From Emticicia sp965283955 (GTDB taxonomy: Bacteria > Bacteroidota > Bacteroidia > Cytophagales > Spirosomataceae): 64,000 nucleotides of DNA. Shown here one piece after another: positions 24,949 through 34,037 of the stretch. Positions within the stretch are counted from its first letter, which is position 1. Every line of letters begins with the position of its first letter. A model generated the notes under the pieces. The model saw only the letters and a program-made list of their open reading frames with translations, did no database searches and was not told where the DNA came from. The position numbers and the translations under genes were made by a program. The DNA lies in the NCBI GenBank assembly GCA_965283955.1, contig CBDIQW010000001.1:3100001-3164000 (forward strand), written 5' to 3'.

Positions 24949-26289
24949 ATGTCAAATCTTAAAGTAACTCTTGGCCAAAAAGAGTATTTTCCGTTTATCA
25001 AAGAAGCAATTGCTTACGAAGGAAGAGAATCAAATAACTATTTAGCATTTAAATATTACGATGCAAACCGTGTGGTAGCTGGCAAAACAATGGCCGAACA
25101 CCTACGTTTTGCAACTGCTTACTGGCATACATTCTGTGGCAACGGCGGCGACCCATTTGAGTCAGGAACAAAAGTTTTCCCTTGGGATGTAGCTTCAAGC
25201 TCAATGGATGCAGCGAAACAAAAACTCGATGCAGCATTTGAGTTTATGACAAAACTCGGAACGCCGTACTATTGCTTCCACGATACTGATATTGCTCCAG
25301 AAGGAAATTCTCAAGCTGAATTTCAGAAAAATTTAGAAGAAATCGTTTCATTAGCCAAACAAAAGCAAGCAGAAAGTGGCATGAAATTGCTTTGGGGAAC
25401 TGCCAATTTGTTTTCGCACAAGCGTTACATGAATGGTGCTTCAACAAACCCTGATTTCTCGGTTGTTGCTCACGGAGGTTTCCAAGTGAAAAACGCCATT
25501 GATGCTACAATCGCTTTGGGTGGTGAAGGTTATGTATTCTGGGGAGGTCGTGAAGGATATATGTCTTTGTTGAATACAAACACGAAAAAAGAAATCGACC
25601 ACTTAGGTCAGTTCCTTACCATCTCACGTGACTATGCACGTTCACAAGGATTTACTGGTAAATTCTACATCGAGCCAAAACCTTGCGAGCCATCGAAACA
25701 CCAATATGATTATGATGCTCAGACGGTAATTGGTTTCTTGCGTCAGTATGGTTTAGATAAAGACTTCCAATTGAACTTAGAGGTAAACCACGCTACTTTG
25801 GCTGGTCATACCTTTGCTCATGAGCTTCAAATGGCGGTTGATGCTGATATGTTGGGAAGTATCGATGCTAACCGTGGTGACTACCAAAATGGTTGGGATA
25901 CAGACCAGTTCCCGATTGATTTATATGAATTGACTGAGTCGATGTTGATTATCGTTGAGGCTGGTGGATTCAAAACTGGTGGTATCAACTTCGATGCGAA
26001 GACTCGCCGTAATTCAACTGATTTAGAAGATATTTTCATTGCACATATCTCAGGAATGGATGCGTTTGCTCGTGCATTGTTGATTGCAAACGATATTCTT
26101 GAAAAATCTGAATACAAAAAACTTCGTGCGAATCGCTACGCTTCATTTGATAGCGGAGACGGTGCATTGTTTGATGCTGGTAAATTAGGTTTAGCTGATT
26201 TGCACCGCATTGCGTTGGCAACTGGCGAGCCACAACAAATCAGCGGCAAGCAAGAATTATTTGAAATGATTATCAATCAATATATTTAA
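24949..26289 (+). CDS. xylA: xylose isomerase
   Basis: A 446-residue isomerase converting D-xylose to D-xylulose (also glucose to fructose) with two divalent metals. The first ATG that fits homologs is at 24949 (MSNLKVTLGQKEYFPF); a TTG 63 bases upstream is less likely. Landmarks are FCFHDTDIAPEG (catalytic histidine and aspartate), WGGREGYMSLLNT, FYIEPKPCEPSKHQYDYD, LNLEVNHATLAGHTFAHEL and SIDANRGDYQNGWDTDQFP, which together carry all metal ligands of the class II enzyme. No xylulokinase is adjacent. TAATTTTG at 24881-24888 could be the -7 box. Confidence 0.96.
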   Translation: MSNLKVTLGQKEYFPFIKEAIAYEGRESNNYLAFKYYDANRVVAGKTMAEHLRFATAYWHTFCGNGGDPFESGTKVFPWDVASSSMDAAKQKLDAAFEFMTKLGTPYYCFHDTDIAPEGNSQAEFQKNLEEIVSLAKQKQAESGMKLLWGTANLFSHKRYMNGASTNPDFSVVAHGGFQVKNAIDATIALGGEGYVFWGGREGYMSLLNTNTKKEIDHLGQFLTISRDYARSQGFTGKFYIEPKPCEPSKHQYDYDAQTVIGFLRQYGLDKDFQLNLEVNHATLAGHTFAHELQMAVDADMLGSIDANRGDYQNGWDTDQFPIDLYELTESMLIIVEAGGFKTGGINFDAKTRRNSTDLEDIFIAHISGMDAFARALLIANDILEKSEYKKLRANRYASFDSGDGALFDAGKLGLADLHRIALATGEPQQISGKQELFEMIINQYI

Positions 26290-26295
26290 TTGATA

Positions 26296-26367
26296 ATTAA
26301 AAATTGAGAATTGAGAATTATCTAAAGTTTCGACCGCACATAATTTTCAATTCTCAATTTTCAATTA
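26296..26367. terminator. AT-rich bidirectional hairpin between xylA and the TPR membrane gene
   Basis: AAAAATTGAGAATTGAGAAT on the left is answered by ATTTTCAATTCTCAATTTTC on the right. The two genes converge here. Confidence 0.55.
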
Positions 26368-28421
26368 GTATTTCACCCCATTTTTCTCCAAAATTCCTTT
26401 CGCATTGGCGTTGCCTTCTTTGGCTGATTTAATGTACCATTCGGTAGCAGTTTTTATATCTCCACGGGCTACATAGTTTATTCCGATATTATATTCGTAT
26501 TCGCCAGTTTTATCTCTTTCTGCTCCTTTTTTCCAGTAACTAACGGCCTTATCATCTTGCTTTAGGTCAACGTACGTAACACCAATATTGCGGTAAGCCG
26601 TCAAATAATCGGGGTTTTTAGTCAATAAAGCGTCTAATTCCTTTATTTCTTGGTCAAATTTCTTTTCGAGTCTGTATGTGTATGAATGATTGAGATAAGC
26701 ATCCCAAAGCTGCGGATTTAGCTTAATAGCATCATCAAAAACTTTGCGAGATTCTTCAAATCTGTTCAAACCAGTGAGCGATAAGCCCCAAACATTCAGA
26801 TATTCAGCATTTTTTGGTTCGTTTGCCACGGCTTCACGGTAATATTTTTCAGCTTCTGCCATATTTCCTAAACGATAATGTGCTGTTCCTAAAAGCCAGT
26901 TTGTGCGGTTGGTTTTTGGTAAATACTGGGTGGCTCTTTCAAAATATTTAAGAGCAGTTTTGCTATCGCCTTCATCCAAAAACATTGAACCGATTGTTCG
27001 GCAAACATCACCATTCTTAAAACCACCATCATCTGCACGCATCAAATAACCTTTCGAGGTTGGAAACTCTTTGTTTTCTAAGTAATACCAGCCCAAATTA
27101 CTCAAAATCATGGCATCGTCTGGGAACGCTTTATCGGCAGGAGTAAAGAGTGTCAAACCATTCTTCCAAGTACCTGTTTGTTTGAAACTCAAGGCACACA
27201 AACCTAAAGCAACGATTGCGAAAACTGGCAAAGCTGCCTTGCTTTTTTTGTAGAAACGATTGAAGGCAAGTCCCAACAAAAACAATGGCCCGATGGATGA
27301 AAGATAGTAATAACGGTCGGCTACGATGGCACTACCCACAGGAAATGGAAACTGCAAAACCGTAGAAACGGCAATTAAGAAAAACGCACCTGCCCACCAG
27401 ATACGCTTGTCGTTGCGGCCAAACCACAAGATTGCTCCCACCAGCAGAATCACGCCCAGAAAAGCCCCCGAATAGATTGCGGGAAGGCTTCCGTTTGGTT
27501 TTCCTGGGTACGGATAAAAAGCATAAAGTTTGAACGGAACGAGGGTTTTTACCCAATAAAAACAAAATGCGTAGCATGACATCAAGATACGCTCGCCCAA
27601 AGTATAAGCATTCGAAATCACCGAAGTTGCATCAGCACCTGCATCTTTTTGGGCGTGAGTGGCCATGTAAGCAAAGAAGAACGTCAGAACAAAATAAGGG
27701 ACTTTATTGATGAAAAGCTTCGTATTGATTGGCTTTTTCAAGAAACAATAATCAGTAATAATCAGTAAAGCTGGTAAAACTACCGCCATACCTTTCGACA
27801 AACACGAGGCCAAAAATAGTAGGATAGAAACTGCGTACCATTTTTTATCTTGTGTTTCATCGAATTTTATGTAGTACCAAAGAGAAAGTAATAAAAATAT
27901 CGTATAAAGTACGTCTTTACGCTCAGCTGCCCACGCTACCGACTCGACGTGCAGCGGGTGAATGGCAAACAACGCACCCGTAAAAAACGCTACCCAAAAG
28001 CTACCGTTGAGTTTCTGAATAAGCTTGAAAACCAACCAACTATTGAGCGTATGTAAGATAAGATTATCGAGGTGATAGAGCCACGTTTGTTCTTTCACAA
28101 GTGCATACTCAATGGCAAGCGAGAGCATCGTGAGTGGGTGATAGTTACCCACGTGGTATTCGGTTAAAAGCCCTTTTAAGTCAAAGTTTTTACGTATTCG
28201 TTGAGAATGATATACGGTTTATCGTCCCAAACGAAGGTATTTTGCCATACTGGAGAATAACTCACAAAAATAAGTGCCGCAAAGATGGCTGGAGTCCAGC
28301 GAACAAGGTTTTGTTCGAGTGATGTGCTAATTAATTGATTATTGGCCGATTGCTCTACGGCTACTGACTGCGTGCTTTCTTTCTTCGCAATGGTTTTTGC
28401 TTGTGGTTTTTGCTTTGCCAT
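26365..28421 (-). CDS. TMTC-like polytopic membrane protein with TPR repeats (one-base frameshift)
   Basis: Two frames (28421-28176 and 28152-26365) join into 685 residues if one A is added to the A5 run at about 28183-28187, reading NEYVKNFDLKGLLTEYHVGN. The first two thirds form a GT-C type polytopic domain with about 10 membrane segments. FVWDDKPYI in the first loop and LFAIHPLHVESVAWAAERKD are the signature of TMTC/DUF1736-type O-mannosyltransferase-like proteins. The C-terminal 250 residues are TPR repeats (WLLGTAHYRLGNMAEAEKYY, AYLNHSYTYRLEKKFDQEIK). The combination suggests a lipid-linked-sugar-dependent glycosyltransferase with a TPR platform; the activity itself is inferred. Confidence 0.82.
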
Positions 28422-28475
28422 TTCAATGGGTTATATTAGGTTACACAAAAATATTTCAATTATCTTGCCAAAACA

Positions 28476-28510
28476 AGCCCCTCCCCAGCCCTCCCCGATA
28501 GGGAGGGAGC
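28476..28510. repeat. GC-rich CCCCTCCCC repeat
   Basis: AGCCCCTCCCCAGCCCTCCC then CGATAGGGAGGGAG contains an internal CCCTCCC/GGGAGGG hairpin, of the same family as 9951-10052 and 60721-60751. The rest of the 247-bp gap 28422-28668 holds only the sigma-54-like site below. Confidence 0.7.
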
Positions 28511-28591
28511 AGAACTTTCGGTCTAACTATCAAAAGAATGGGGCGAATATAGCTGTTTTATCAAGAAAAATTAGGAACTTTGACTGTTCTT

Positions 28592-28607
28592 TGGCAAGGA
28601 TCTTGCG
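28592..28607 (+). promoter_or_regulatory. candidate sigma-54 (-24/-12) promoter
   Basis: TGGCAAGGATCTTGCG matches the RpoN consensus TGGCACRNNNNTTGCW at every fixed base except C to A at position 6 and the weak last base, with the GG-GC spacing exact. It lies 61 bases before the ATG at 28669. A bacterial enhancer-binding site was not identified. Confidence 0.5.
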
Positions 28608-28668
28608 TCATTGACACTTGCAACATTTAGTGTTTTTTAGCGTTGAAAAGCTACTACAAAATTTAACA

Positions 28669-30393
28669 ATGAGATTCAAACAAATCATATACTTAGCTTT
28701 GGTTGCTTTGCCGATGTTTTCGGAAGCTCAGAAAAACAAAAAAACTGAGAGTGAAGGTATTTCGGAAAAAGATTTAAAATCAGAAGCATATTTCGTAGAA
28801 GGCATGAAATATTACATTGCCGAAACCTACGATAAAGCCATTCCGTTGTTCAAAAAAGCTGCCGAAGGTAATCCGACGAGTGCGGGCGTAAACTATATGG
28901 TTGCGAAGGCATACTATGCCAACAGCGACCTTGCCAATGCGACGGTTTATAGCGAAAAAGCCCTCAAACTTGATGACTCGAATAAGTTTTATAGAAAATT
29001 TCTGGGCGAAATCTACACTAAGCAGAAGCGATATAAAGATGCGGCCGAAATGTACGAGAAGTTGGCCGATAAATTTCCGCAAGATGTTGACAATTATCTC
29101 GACTTATCGAATGTCTATATTTTACAAGAAAAATTTTCGGATGCCGTTGATATTTATAACAAAATTGAGCGTACGATTGGTGTAAGTGAAGAAATCACTC
29201 GCCAAAAACAATTGATTTATCTAAAACAAAACAAGCTCGAAAAAGCCATCGAAGAAGGCGATCGTCTGATTGCCTCTGAGCCAACCGAACCCGAATATGT
29301 GGTGCAACAAGCTCAGATTCTCATCTCAAACGAACGCTACGACCAAGCCATCACGATGTTGAAAAACTCGTTGAAGAAAAATCCAGATTTTGCCGAAGCC
29401 CACGTTTTATTGGCCGAGATTTATCGCAAACAAAATGAGCTTGAAAAATGTAATGAAGAACTTCAATCTGCTTTTGCCAACAAAAATCTTCCTGTTGAGG
29501 TTAAGTTCAAGATTTTGAGCAGCTACATGCTCATGATGAAAGAAGATAACAGCGACAAAACACTCGATAATCTTCTGACGCTGACACAAGAATTAATCAA
29601 ACAGTCGCCTAATGAAGCAAAAGGCTACGTAGTTTTGGGCGATTTGTTGATGAAAAAAGGCGAAATGGCGACCGCTCGTGATAATTACGTAAAGTCAACG
29701 CAGTTTGATAAATCGGTTTTTGAAGTCTGGTTGGCCATTGTTGAGTTGGATGCCAAATTAAATCATATTGATAGCTTGGCTAAACACTCGGAAGAAGCCA
29801 TCGAATATTTCCCGAATCAATCTTTCTTTTGGTACCACAATGGATTTGCCAATTTTGCCAAGAAAGATTATCAAAAAGCCGTTTCTTCGCTCGAAGAAGC
29901 AAGAAATTTATCGGTTGACAATGCCGAATTGGGCAAGCACGTAAACGCACTTTTGGGCGATACATACAACGAGTTAAAGAAATACACTAAATCGGACGAG
30001 GCTTATGAAGCAGTTTTGAAAACCGACCCAGACTACGAACACGTATTGAATAATTACAGTTATTATTTGTCGATGCGTAAAGATAAACTCAGCCGAGCTG
30101 TGCAATTATCAACTCGTTTGACTGATAAGTTTGGCGATAACGCAACTTACCTTGATACGCACGCATGGGTTCTTTATACGATGAAAGAATACCAAAAAGC
30201 ACGTGAATTTTTGGAGCGTGCCTTGAAGCAAGAAAAAGGTGTAAGCGGCACAATCGTTGAGCATTATGGTGATGTGCTTTTTCAGCTTGGCGAAAAAGAT
30301 AAAGCCATTGAACAATGGAAAAAAGCTCGCTCAATGGGTGAAAATAGTACAAATATTGATAAAAAGATTCAATCTGGAGCGTTGATAGAATAA
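28669..30393 (+). CDS. exported tetratricopeptide repeat protein
   Basis: A 574-residue protein. The start at 28669 (MRFKQIIYLALVALPMFSEAQ) gives a clean signal peptide; the frame opens 51 bases earlier without one. From about residue 35 to the end it is a continuous TPR array, for example AIPLFKKAAEGNPTSAGVNY, AEMYEKLADKFPQDVDNYLD and EVWLAIVELDAKLNHIDSLA, ending with KAIEQWKKARSMGEN. It is followed by the DUF4292 lipoprotein and EnvC-like genes on the same strand with gaps of about 60 and 52 bp, a gene order widely seen in Bacteroidota. A periplasmic or outer-membrane role in envelope biogenesis is inferred. Confidence 0.85.
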   Translation: MRFKQIIYLALVALPMFSEAQKNKKTESEGISEKDLKSEAYFVEGMKYYIAETYDKAIPLFKKAAEGNPTSAGVNYMVAKAYYANSDLANATVYSEKALKLDDSNKFYRKFLGEIYTKQKRYKDAAEMYEKLADKFPQDVDNYLDLSNVYILQEKFSDAVDIYNKIERTIGVSEEITRQKQLIYLKQNKLEKAIEEGDRLIASEPTEPEYVVQQAQILISNERYDQAITMLKNSLKKNPDFAEAHVLLAEIYRKQNELEKCNEELQSAFANKNLPVEVKFKILSSYMLMMKEDNSDKTLDNLLTLTQELIKQSPNEAKGYVVLGDLLMKKGEMATARDNYVKSTQFDKSVFEVWLAIVELDAKLNHIDSLAKHSEEAIEYFPNQSFFWYHNGFANFAKKDYQKAVSSLEEARNLSVDNAELGKHVNALLGDTYNELKKYTKSDEAYEAVLKTDPDYEHVLNNYSYYLSMRKDKLSRAVQLSTRLTDKFGDNATYLDTHAWVLYTMKEYQKAREFLERALKQEKGVSGTIVEHYGDVLFQLGEKDKAIEQWKKARSMGENSTNIDKKIQSGALIE

Positions 30394-30453
30394 GTCAATA
30401 GTCCGTTGTCGATTATCCACAGAGTTTTGGTGGAGAAATAAACTAACCATAAA

Positions 30454-31311
30454 ATGTCAAAATATTCTTTTCTGATACTTAGTTTTTTTGTGATTCTTTC
30501 GGCTTCGTCGTGCAAGCGACATAAGATGCACAAGAAAGATATTGTTGCCGTTGATACGCTGGATTCTCAACCGATGAAGGCCGAAAAACCGATTTTAGTT
30601 ACTGATGAAAAAGCTAAAGGTGAAACACCTAAATTGGAAGCTCCTGTTGTTGCTAAAATTGATGTAAAACCGGCCGAAATTGACTTTAAATACCTCAATA
30701 TCAAATCAAAAGTAAACTTCTCGGCAGGTGGCGAAGAGCAGAGTTTTCCTGTAAATATTCACATCAAAAAAGATAGCATTATTTGGCTCTCGATTGTGGT
30801 TGGCCTTGAAGGTGCGAGAGGAATCATCACCAAAGATTCCGTTATTTTCTTAGACCGTTTGCACCGTACTTACTACAAATATGACTTTGCAAGTTTGAGT
30901 AAACAGTTCAATTTTAACCTTAATTATGAACTTGTTCAGTCGATTTTGATTGGAAATATGCCAATCAAAAAGCGTGAAACCGATGTAGTGGAGAAGCAAG
31001 AAGGTAGTTTTGTGATAAAACAAAAAGAAGGTTTTGTAAGAATCGAGAATAGTATTGCCGAAGCCAATCTGAAACTTCAGAAAGTAAATGCCAGCGATGA
31101 AACTGGCGATAGTAAAATGGAAATTAATTATACTAATTTCTTGACTATCACCGATTTGATATTCCCGCAAGACATCAAAGCCAAGATTGACGCCAAAAAA
31201 GATGGCAAGGTTCTCCAAACTTCCATAAATTTGCAACATAATAAGATTGAAGCACTCGACCAAAGTCCAGGTTTTGCGTTTAGTATTCCAAAATCGTATG
31301 TGCCTAAATAA
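30454..31311 (+). CDS. DUF4292 lipoprotein
   Basis: A 285-residue protein with a lipoprotein signal (FFVILSASSCKRHK, cysteine near residue 20) followed by a low-complexity linker rich in K, E and P. From residue 75 the DUF4292 beta-rich domain runs: FKYLNIKSKVNFSAGGEEQS, IHIKKDSIIWLSIVVGLEGA, IFLDRLHRTYYKYDF. The fold is thought to be LolA/LolB-like, which would suit lipoprotein or lipid binding in the periplasm (family knowledge, not proven). It is the middle gene of the TPR-DUF4292-EnvC set. Confidence 0.85.
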   Translation: MSKYSFLILSFFVILSASSCKRHKMHKKDIVAVDTLDSQPMKAEKPILVTDEKAKGETPKLEAPVVAKIDVKPAEIDFKYLNIKSKVNFSAGGEEQSFPVNIHIKKDSIIWLSIVVGLEGARGIITKDSVIFLDRLHRTYYKYDFASLSKQFNFNLNYELVQSILIGNMPIKKRETDVVEKQEGSFVIKQKEGFVRIENSIAEANLKLQKVNASDETGDSKMEINYTNFLTITDLIFPQDIKAKIDAKKDGKVLQTSINLQHNKIEALDQSPGFAFSIPKSYVPK

Positions 31312-31363
31312 ATACGTCGTCTGTACCGAAGGTCTGACGAAATAAATTCTCTCCTTAATTGCA

Positions 31364-32644
31364 ATGGCTCTTAGAACCTTTATATGTTTTTTTATTGGCG
31401 TTTTTGTGATAAGTACATTTTCGAGTACTGACGCTTTTGCCCAACGCAGAAAAAAAAGTAGAGCTCAGCTTGAAAACGAAAAGCGAAGAAACCTCGAAAA
31501 AATTGCTGAAACGAAGCGTGCTTTAGAAAATACCAAGGAAAAGAAAGAAGTAACTGTCGGAAAAATCAAGGCAATCAAAGAACAGATTTCGTCGCAAGAA
31601 GAGCAAATTGGCCTCATGGAGCAAGACATGGAGCTAATTGACATGGAAATGCAAGATATTATTGATGCCAAAAGTGGACTCGAACAAAAACTTGATACCC
31701 TACAACGAGAATATGCTGCTATGCTTTACGGAGCATCAAAAATTAGTGGAAAAGTCAATCAACTGAGTTTTTTATTCTCCTCCTCATCGTTCAATGACCT
31801 CATCATGAGGTATAAATATCTTCAGCAATACACCGATAATCGAAAGTCGCAAGTGGCTCAGATGATGAAAGTAGTGGCTTTATTGCGTGAGCGACAAGCA
31901 AACTTGGAAGGTAAAAAATCTGATAAAAAACGAATTATTTCAGCAAAACTCACCGAAGCTCAGTATCTCGAACAACTCAAAAGCCGCCAAACTGAAATGG
32001 TGGGTGAGTTGTCGAAAAAGGAAAAAGATTTGAGAAAAGAGATTGAGGCGACAAAAAAATCGGTGAGTAAACTCGAATCGTCTATTGCGGCTGTGGTGGC
32101 ACGAGAGATTGCCCGTAAGAATCGTGAACGAGAACTCAAGCAAGACCAAGAAGCAAAATTAGCTAAAAATAAGATAAAGAAGCCAGTTGCGAAGAAAGTG
32201 ACCAAAGATTTAGACGATGTAGAAACTGCTCTCGGCAAATCTTTTGCAGCTTCAAAAGCTCGTTTGCCGTGGCCCGTTCAGCGAGGTTTTATTTCAGATA
32301 GATTTGGCATTAAAGAACACCCAGTTTTGAATGGTGTTTTAATAAATAATAACGGAATTGATATTCAGACTTCTACCAACGCAACTGTTCGCTCAGTTTA
32401 TGCTGGCGAAGTAAAAGACGTAACCGAAATTCCTGGACTTGGCAATGTTGTCTTGATTCAGCACGGCGAATATTTTACGGTTTATGCCAATTTACGACAA
32501 ATTTTCTTGTCGGTAGGGCAGAAGGTAGGTGCAAAGGAAACCATCGGAACTGCGGGCGAGTCAGGCGGAGCAACCGAAATAAATTTTCAGATTTGGCACA
32601 ATAGCCAACATTTAAACCCCGAAGGGTGGCTTGTTCCAAGATAA
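31364..32644 (+). CDS. EnvC-like murein hydrolase activator, degenerate M23 domain
   Basis: A 426-residue exported protein. The signal peptide (ICFFIGVFVISTFSSTDAFA) is followed by about 230 residues of coiled coil (RRNLEKIAETKRALENTKEK, KQLSF-type break, SKLESSIAAV), then a LytM/M23 domain from about residue 300: LPWPVQRGFISDRFGIKEHP and VLINNNGIDIQTSTNATVRS. The zinc-binding histidine of the usual H-x-G-I-D motif is replaced by Asn, and the HxH motif is also absent (EINFQIWHN where LHFEI/HxH would be). It is therefore predicted to be an amidase activator like EnvC rather than an enzyme. A perfect 33-base palindrome follows. Confidence 0.88.
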   Translation: MALRTFICFFIGVFVISTFSSTDAFAQRRKKSRAQLENEKRRNLEKIAETKRALENTKEKKEVTVGKIKAIKEQISSQEEQIGLMEQDMELIDMEMQDIIDAKSGLEQKLDTLQREYAAMLYGASKISGKVNQLSFLFSSSSFNDLIMRYKYLQQYTDNRKSQVAQMMKVVALLRERQANLEGKKSDKKRIISAKLTEAQYLEQLKSRQTEMVGELSKKEKDLRKEIEATKKSVSKLESSIAAVVAREIARKNRERELKQDQEAKLAKNKIKKPVAKKVTKDLDDVETALGKSFAASKARLPWPVQRGFISDRFGIKEHPVLNGVLINNNGIDIQTSTNATVRSVYAGEVKDVTEIPGLGNVVLIQHGEYFTVYANLRQIFLSVGQKVGAKETIGTAGESGGATEINFQIWHNSQHLNPEGWLVPR

Positions 32645-32657
32645 TTTGAGATAATCT

Positions 32658-32690
32658 AACGCTGGCAAGGTTTTAAACCTTGCCAGCGTT
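32658..32690. repeat. perfect 33-base palindrome, probable terminator
   Basis: AACGCTGGCAAGGTTT, T, AAACCTTGCCAGCGTT: 16-bp perfect arms followed by TTTAAA. A diverged copy of the same length is at 40766-40798. It lies 14 bases after the EnvC-like stop. Confidence 0.85.
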
Positions 32691-32707
32691 TTTAAACATA
32701 ATATTCT

Positions 32708-33523
32708 ATGTCTGTACACAATGAAATTAAGCGTATCACCACGCATACGCTACAAGAAATGAAACGCAAAGGTGAGAAAATCGCCTGTTTGACTTCTTAT
32801 GATTATTCAATGGCAAAAATCGTTGATGCGGCTGGCGTTGAACTTATTTTAGTTGGAGATTCTGCCTCAAACGTCATGGCAGGGCACGAAACTACGCTAC
32901 CGATTACGCTCGATAACATGATTTATCACGCACAGGCAGTTGTGAAGGGTGTAAGAAGAGCTTTAGTGGTAGTAGATTTACCGTTTGGTTCGTATCAAGG
33001 AAACTCAGAAGAAGCATTGCGTTCGGCTATCAGAATTATGAAAGAATCGGGTGGACATGCTGTGAAATTGGAGGGTGGAATCGAAATAAAAGAATCTATT
33101 GAGCGTATTTTAAGTGCTGGAATTCCAGTGATGGGCCATTTAGGACTTACGCCACAATCTATTTACAAATTCGGTACGTATGCCGTGCGTGCCAAAGAAG
33201 AAGAAGAAGCCGAGCAACTCCTGGCTAATGCTAAAATGCTCAATGATGTAGGTTGTTTTGGAATGGTTTTGGAGAAAATTCCAGCTGCTCTCGCCCAAAA
33301 AGTAACCGATTCGGTGGCAATTCCAACAATCGGAATCGGTGCAGGAAATGGTTGCGATGGACAAATTCTGGTCGTACATGATATGTTGGGCATCAACAAA
33401 GACTTTTCTCCACGTTTCCTACGCCGTTACGCAGATTTGCATACAATTATGACTGAAGCTGTAATGAATTATACAAAAGATGTGAAGTCGTCTGATTTTC
33501 CGAACGAAAAAGAATCTTACTGA
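32708..33523 (+). CDS. panB: 3-methyl-2-oxobutanoate hydroxymethyltransferase
   Basis: PanB transfers a hydroxymethyl group from methylene-tetrahydrofolate to 2-oxoisovalerate, giving ketopantoate for pantothenate and CoA. It has 271 residues, the normal length. Signatures are CLTSYDYSMAKIVDAAGVEL, LVGDSASNVMAGHETTLPIT (metal-binding aspartate), VVVDLPFGSYQ, VKLEGG and IPVMGHLGLTPQSIYKFG. It shares its substrate, 2-oxoisovalerate, with LeuA. No panC is adjacent. Confidence 0.97.
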   Translation: MSVHNEIKRITTHTLQEMKRKGEKIACLTSYDYSMAKIVDAAGVELILVGDSASNVMAGHETTLPITLDNMIYHAQAVVKGVRRALVVVDLPFGSYQGNSEEALRSAIRIMKESGGHAVKLEGGIEIKESIERILSAGIPVMGHLGLTPQSIYKFGTYAVRAKEEEEAEQLLANAKMLNDVGCFGMVLEKIPAALAQKVTDSVAIPTIGIGAGNGCDGQILVVHDMLGINKDFSPRFLRRYADLHTIMTEAVMNYTKDVKSSDFPNEKESY

Positions 33524-33552
33524 TAATATTTATTCAAACTTGAACCAAAATA

Positions 33553-33598
33553 TTTGCAATAGCGTTGCATTAATACTTATCTTTGCAACACTATTGCA
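33553..33598 (+). promoter_or_regulatory. promoter with twin Fur-family-like boxes upstream of the MerC gene
   Basis: TTTG (33553-33556), 21 bases, TATCTTTG (33578-33585) fits the Bacteroidota promoter exactly. Two imperfect palindromes of the form TTGCAA-N4/5-TTGCA overlap it: TTGCAATAGCGTTGCA (33554-33569) covers the -33 box, and TTGCAACACTATTGCA (33583-33598) covers the end of the -7 box. This is the placement expected of a repressor. The TGCAA/TTGCA half-sites suggest a metal-responsive Fur/Zur-type regulator, by inference from the MerC target. Confidence 0.6.
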
Positions 33599-33642
33599 TG
33601 CAAGTTTCTGTTTGCGATAAATCATAGGAATTCGAGTTTTTT

Positions 33643-34035
33643 ATGCGGAAAATATTCACTCATTATCATACACTCAATAAAGTAGGTTTGTGGCTTTCAA
33701 TACTCTGCACGATTCATTGTTTGGCGATGCCTTTCTTGATGACAGCTTTACCATTTTTAGGGGAGAGTTTTTTGAGCGAACAATCAGAAATGTATTTGAT
33801 TGGTGCGAGTGCAGTTTTGGCAATTTTCTTATTGATAAAAGATTACCGAAACCACCAAAATCCATTACCACTTCGACTTTTGGTGGTTGCTCTCTGTTTT
33901 AATTTTACGGGTTTATTCTTGGCTAAAGGTACATACGAAATCCTCTTCAACGTTACGGGTGCTTTAGTGATGGCATCAGCTTATTACATCAACTGGAATT
34001 CTCACCGTCGTGCGTGTCACAGTCATTCTCACTAA
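33643..34035 (+). CDS. MerC domain membrane protein
   Basis: A 130-residue protein with four predicted membrane segments. LSILCTIHCLAMPFLMTALP near residue 20 contains the CxxxC-like cysteine pair of the MerC domain, and the tail RRACHSHSH is a histidine/cysteine-rich metal-binding end. MerC was defined as a mercury-uptake protein, but in Bacteroidota the domain is usually found outside mer operons. The metal here is unknown. The twin-box operator upstream supports metal-dependent control. It converges with the SDR gene, with 2 bases between stops. Confidence 0.85.
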   Translation: MRKIFTHYHTLNKVGLWLSILCTIHCLAMPFLMTALPFLGESFLSEQSEMYLIGASAVLAIFLLIKDYRNHQNPLPLRLLVVALCFNFTGLFLAKGTYEILFNVTGALVMASAYYINWNSHRRACHSHSH

Positions 34036-34037
34036 TT

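Noticed and set aside
30850..31263. 137-codon minus-strand frame within the DUF4292 gene
   Set aside because: It is antisense to the lipoprotein, with biased composition and no start context.
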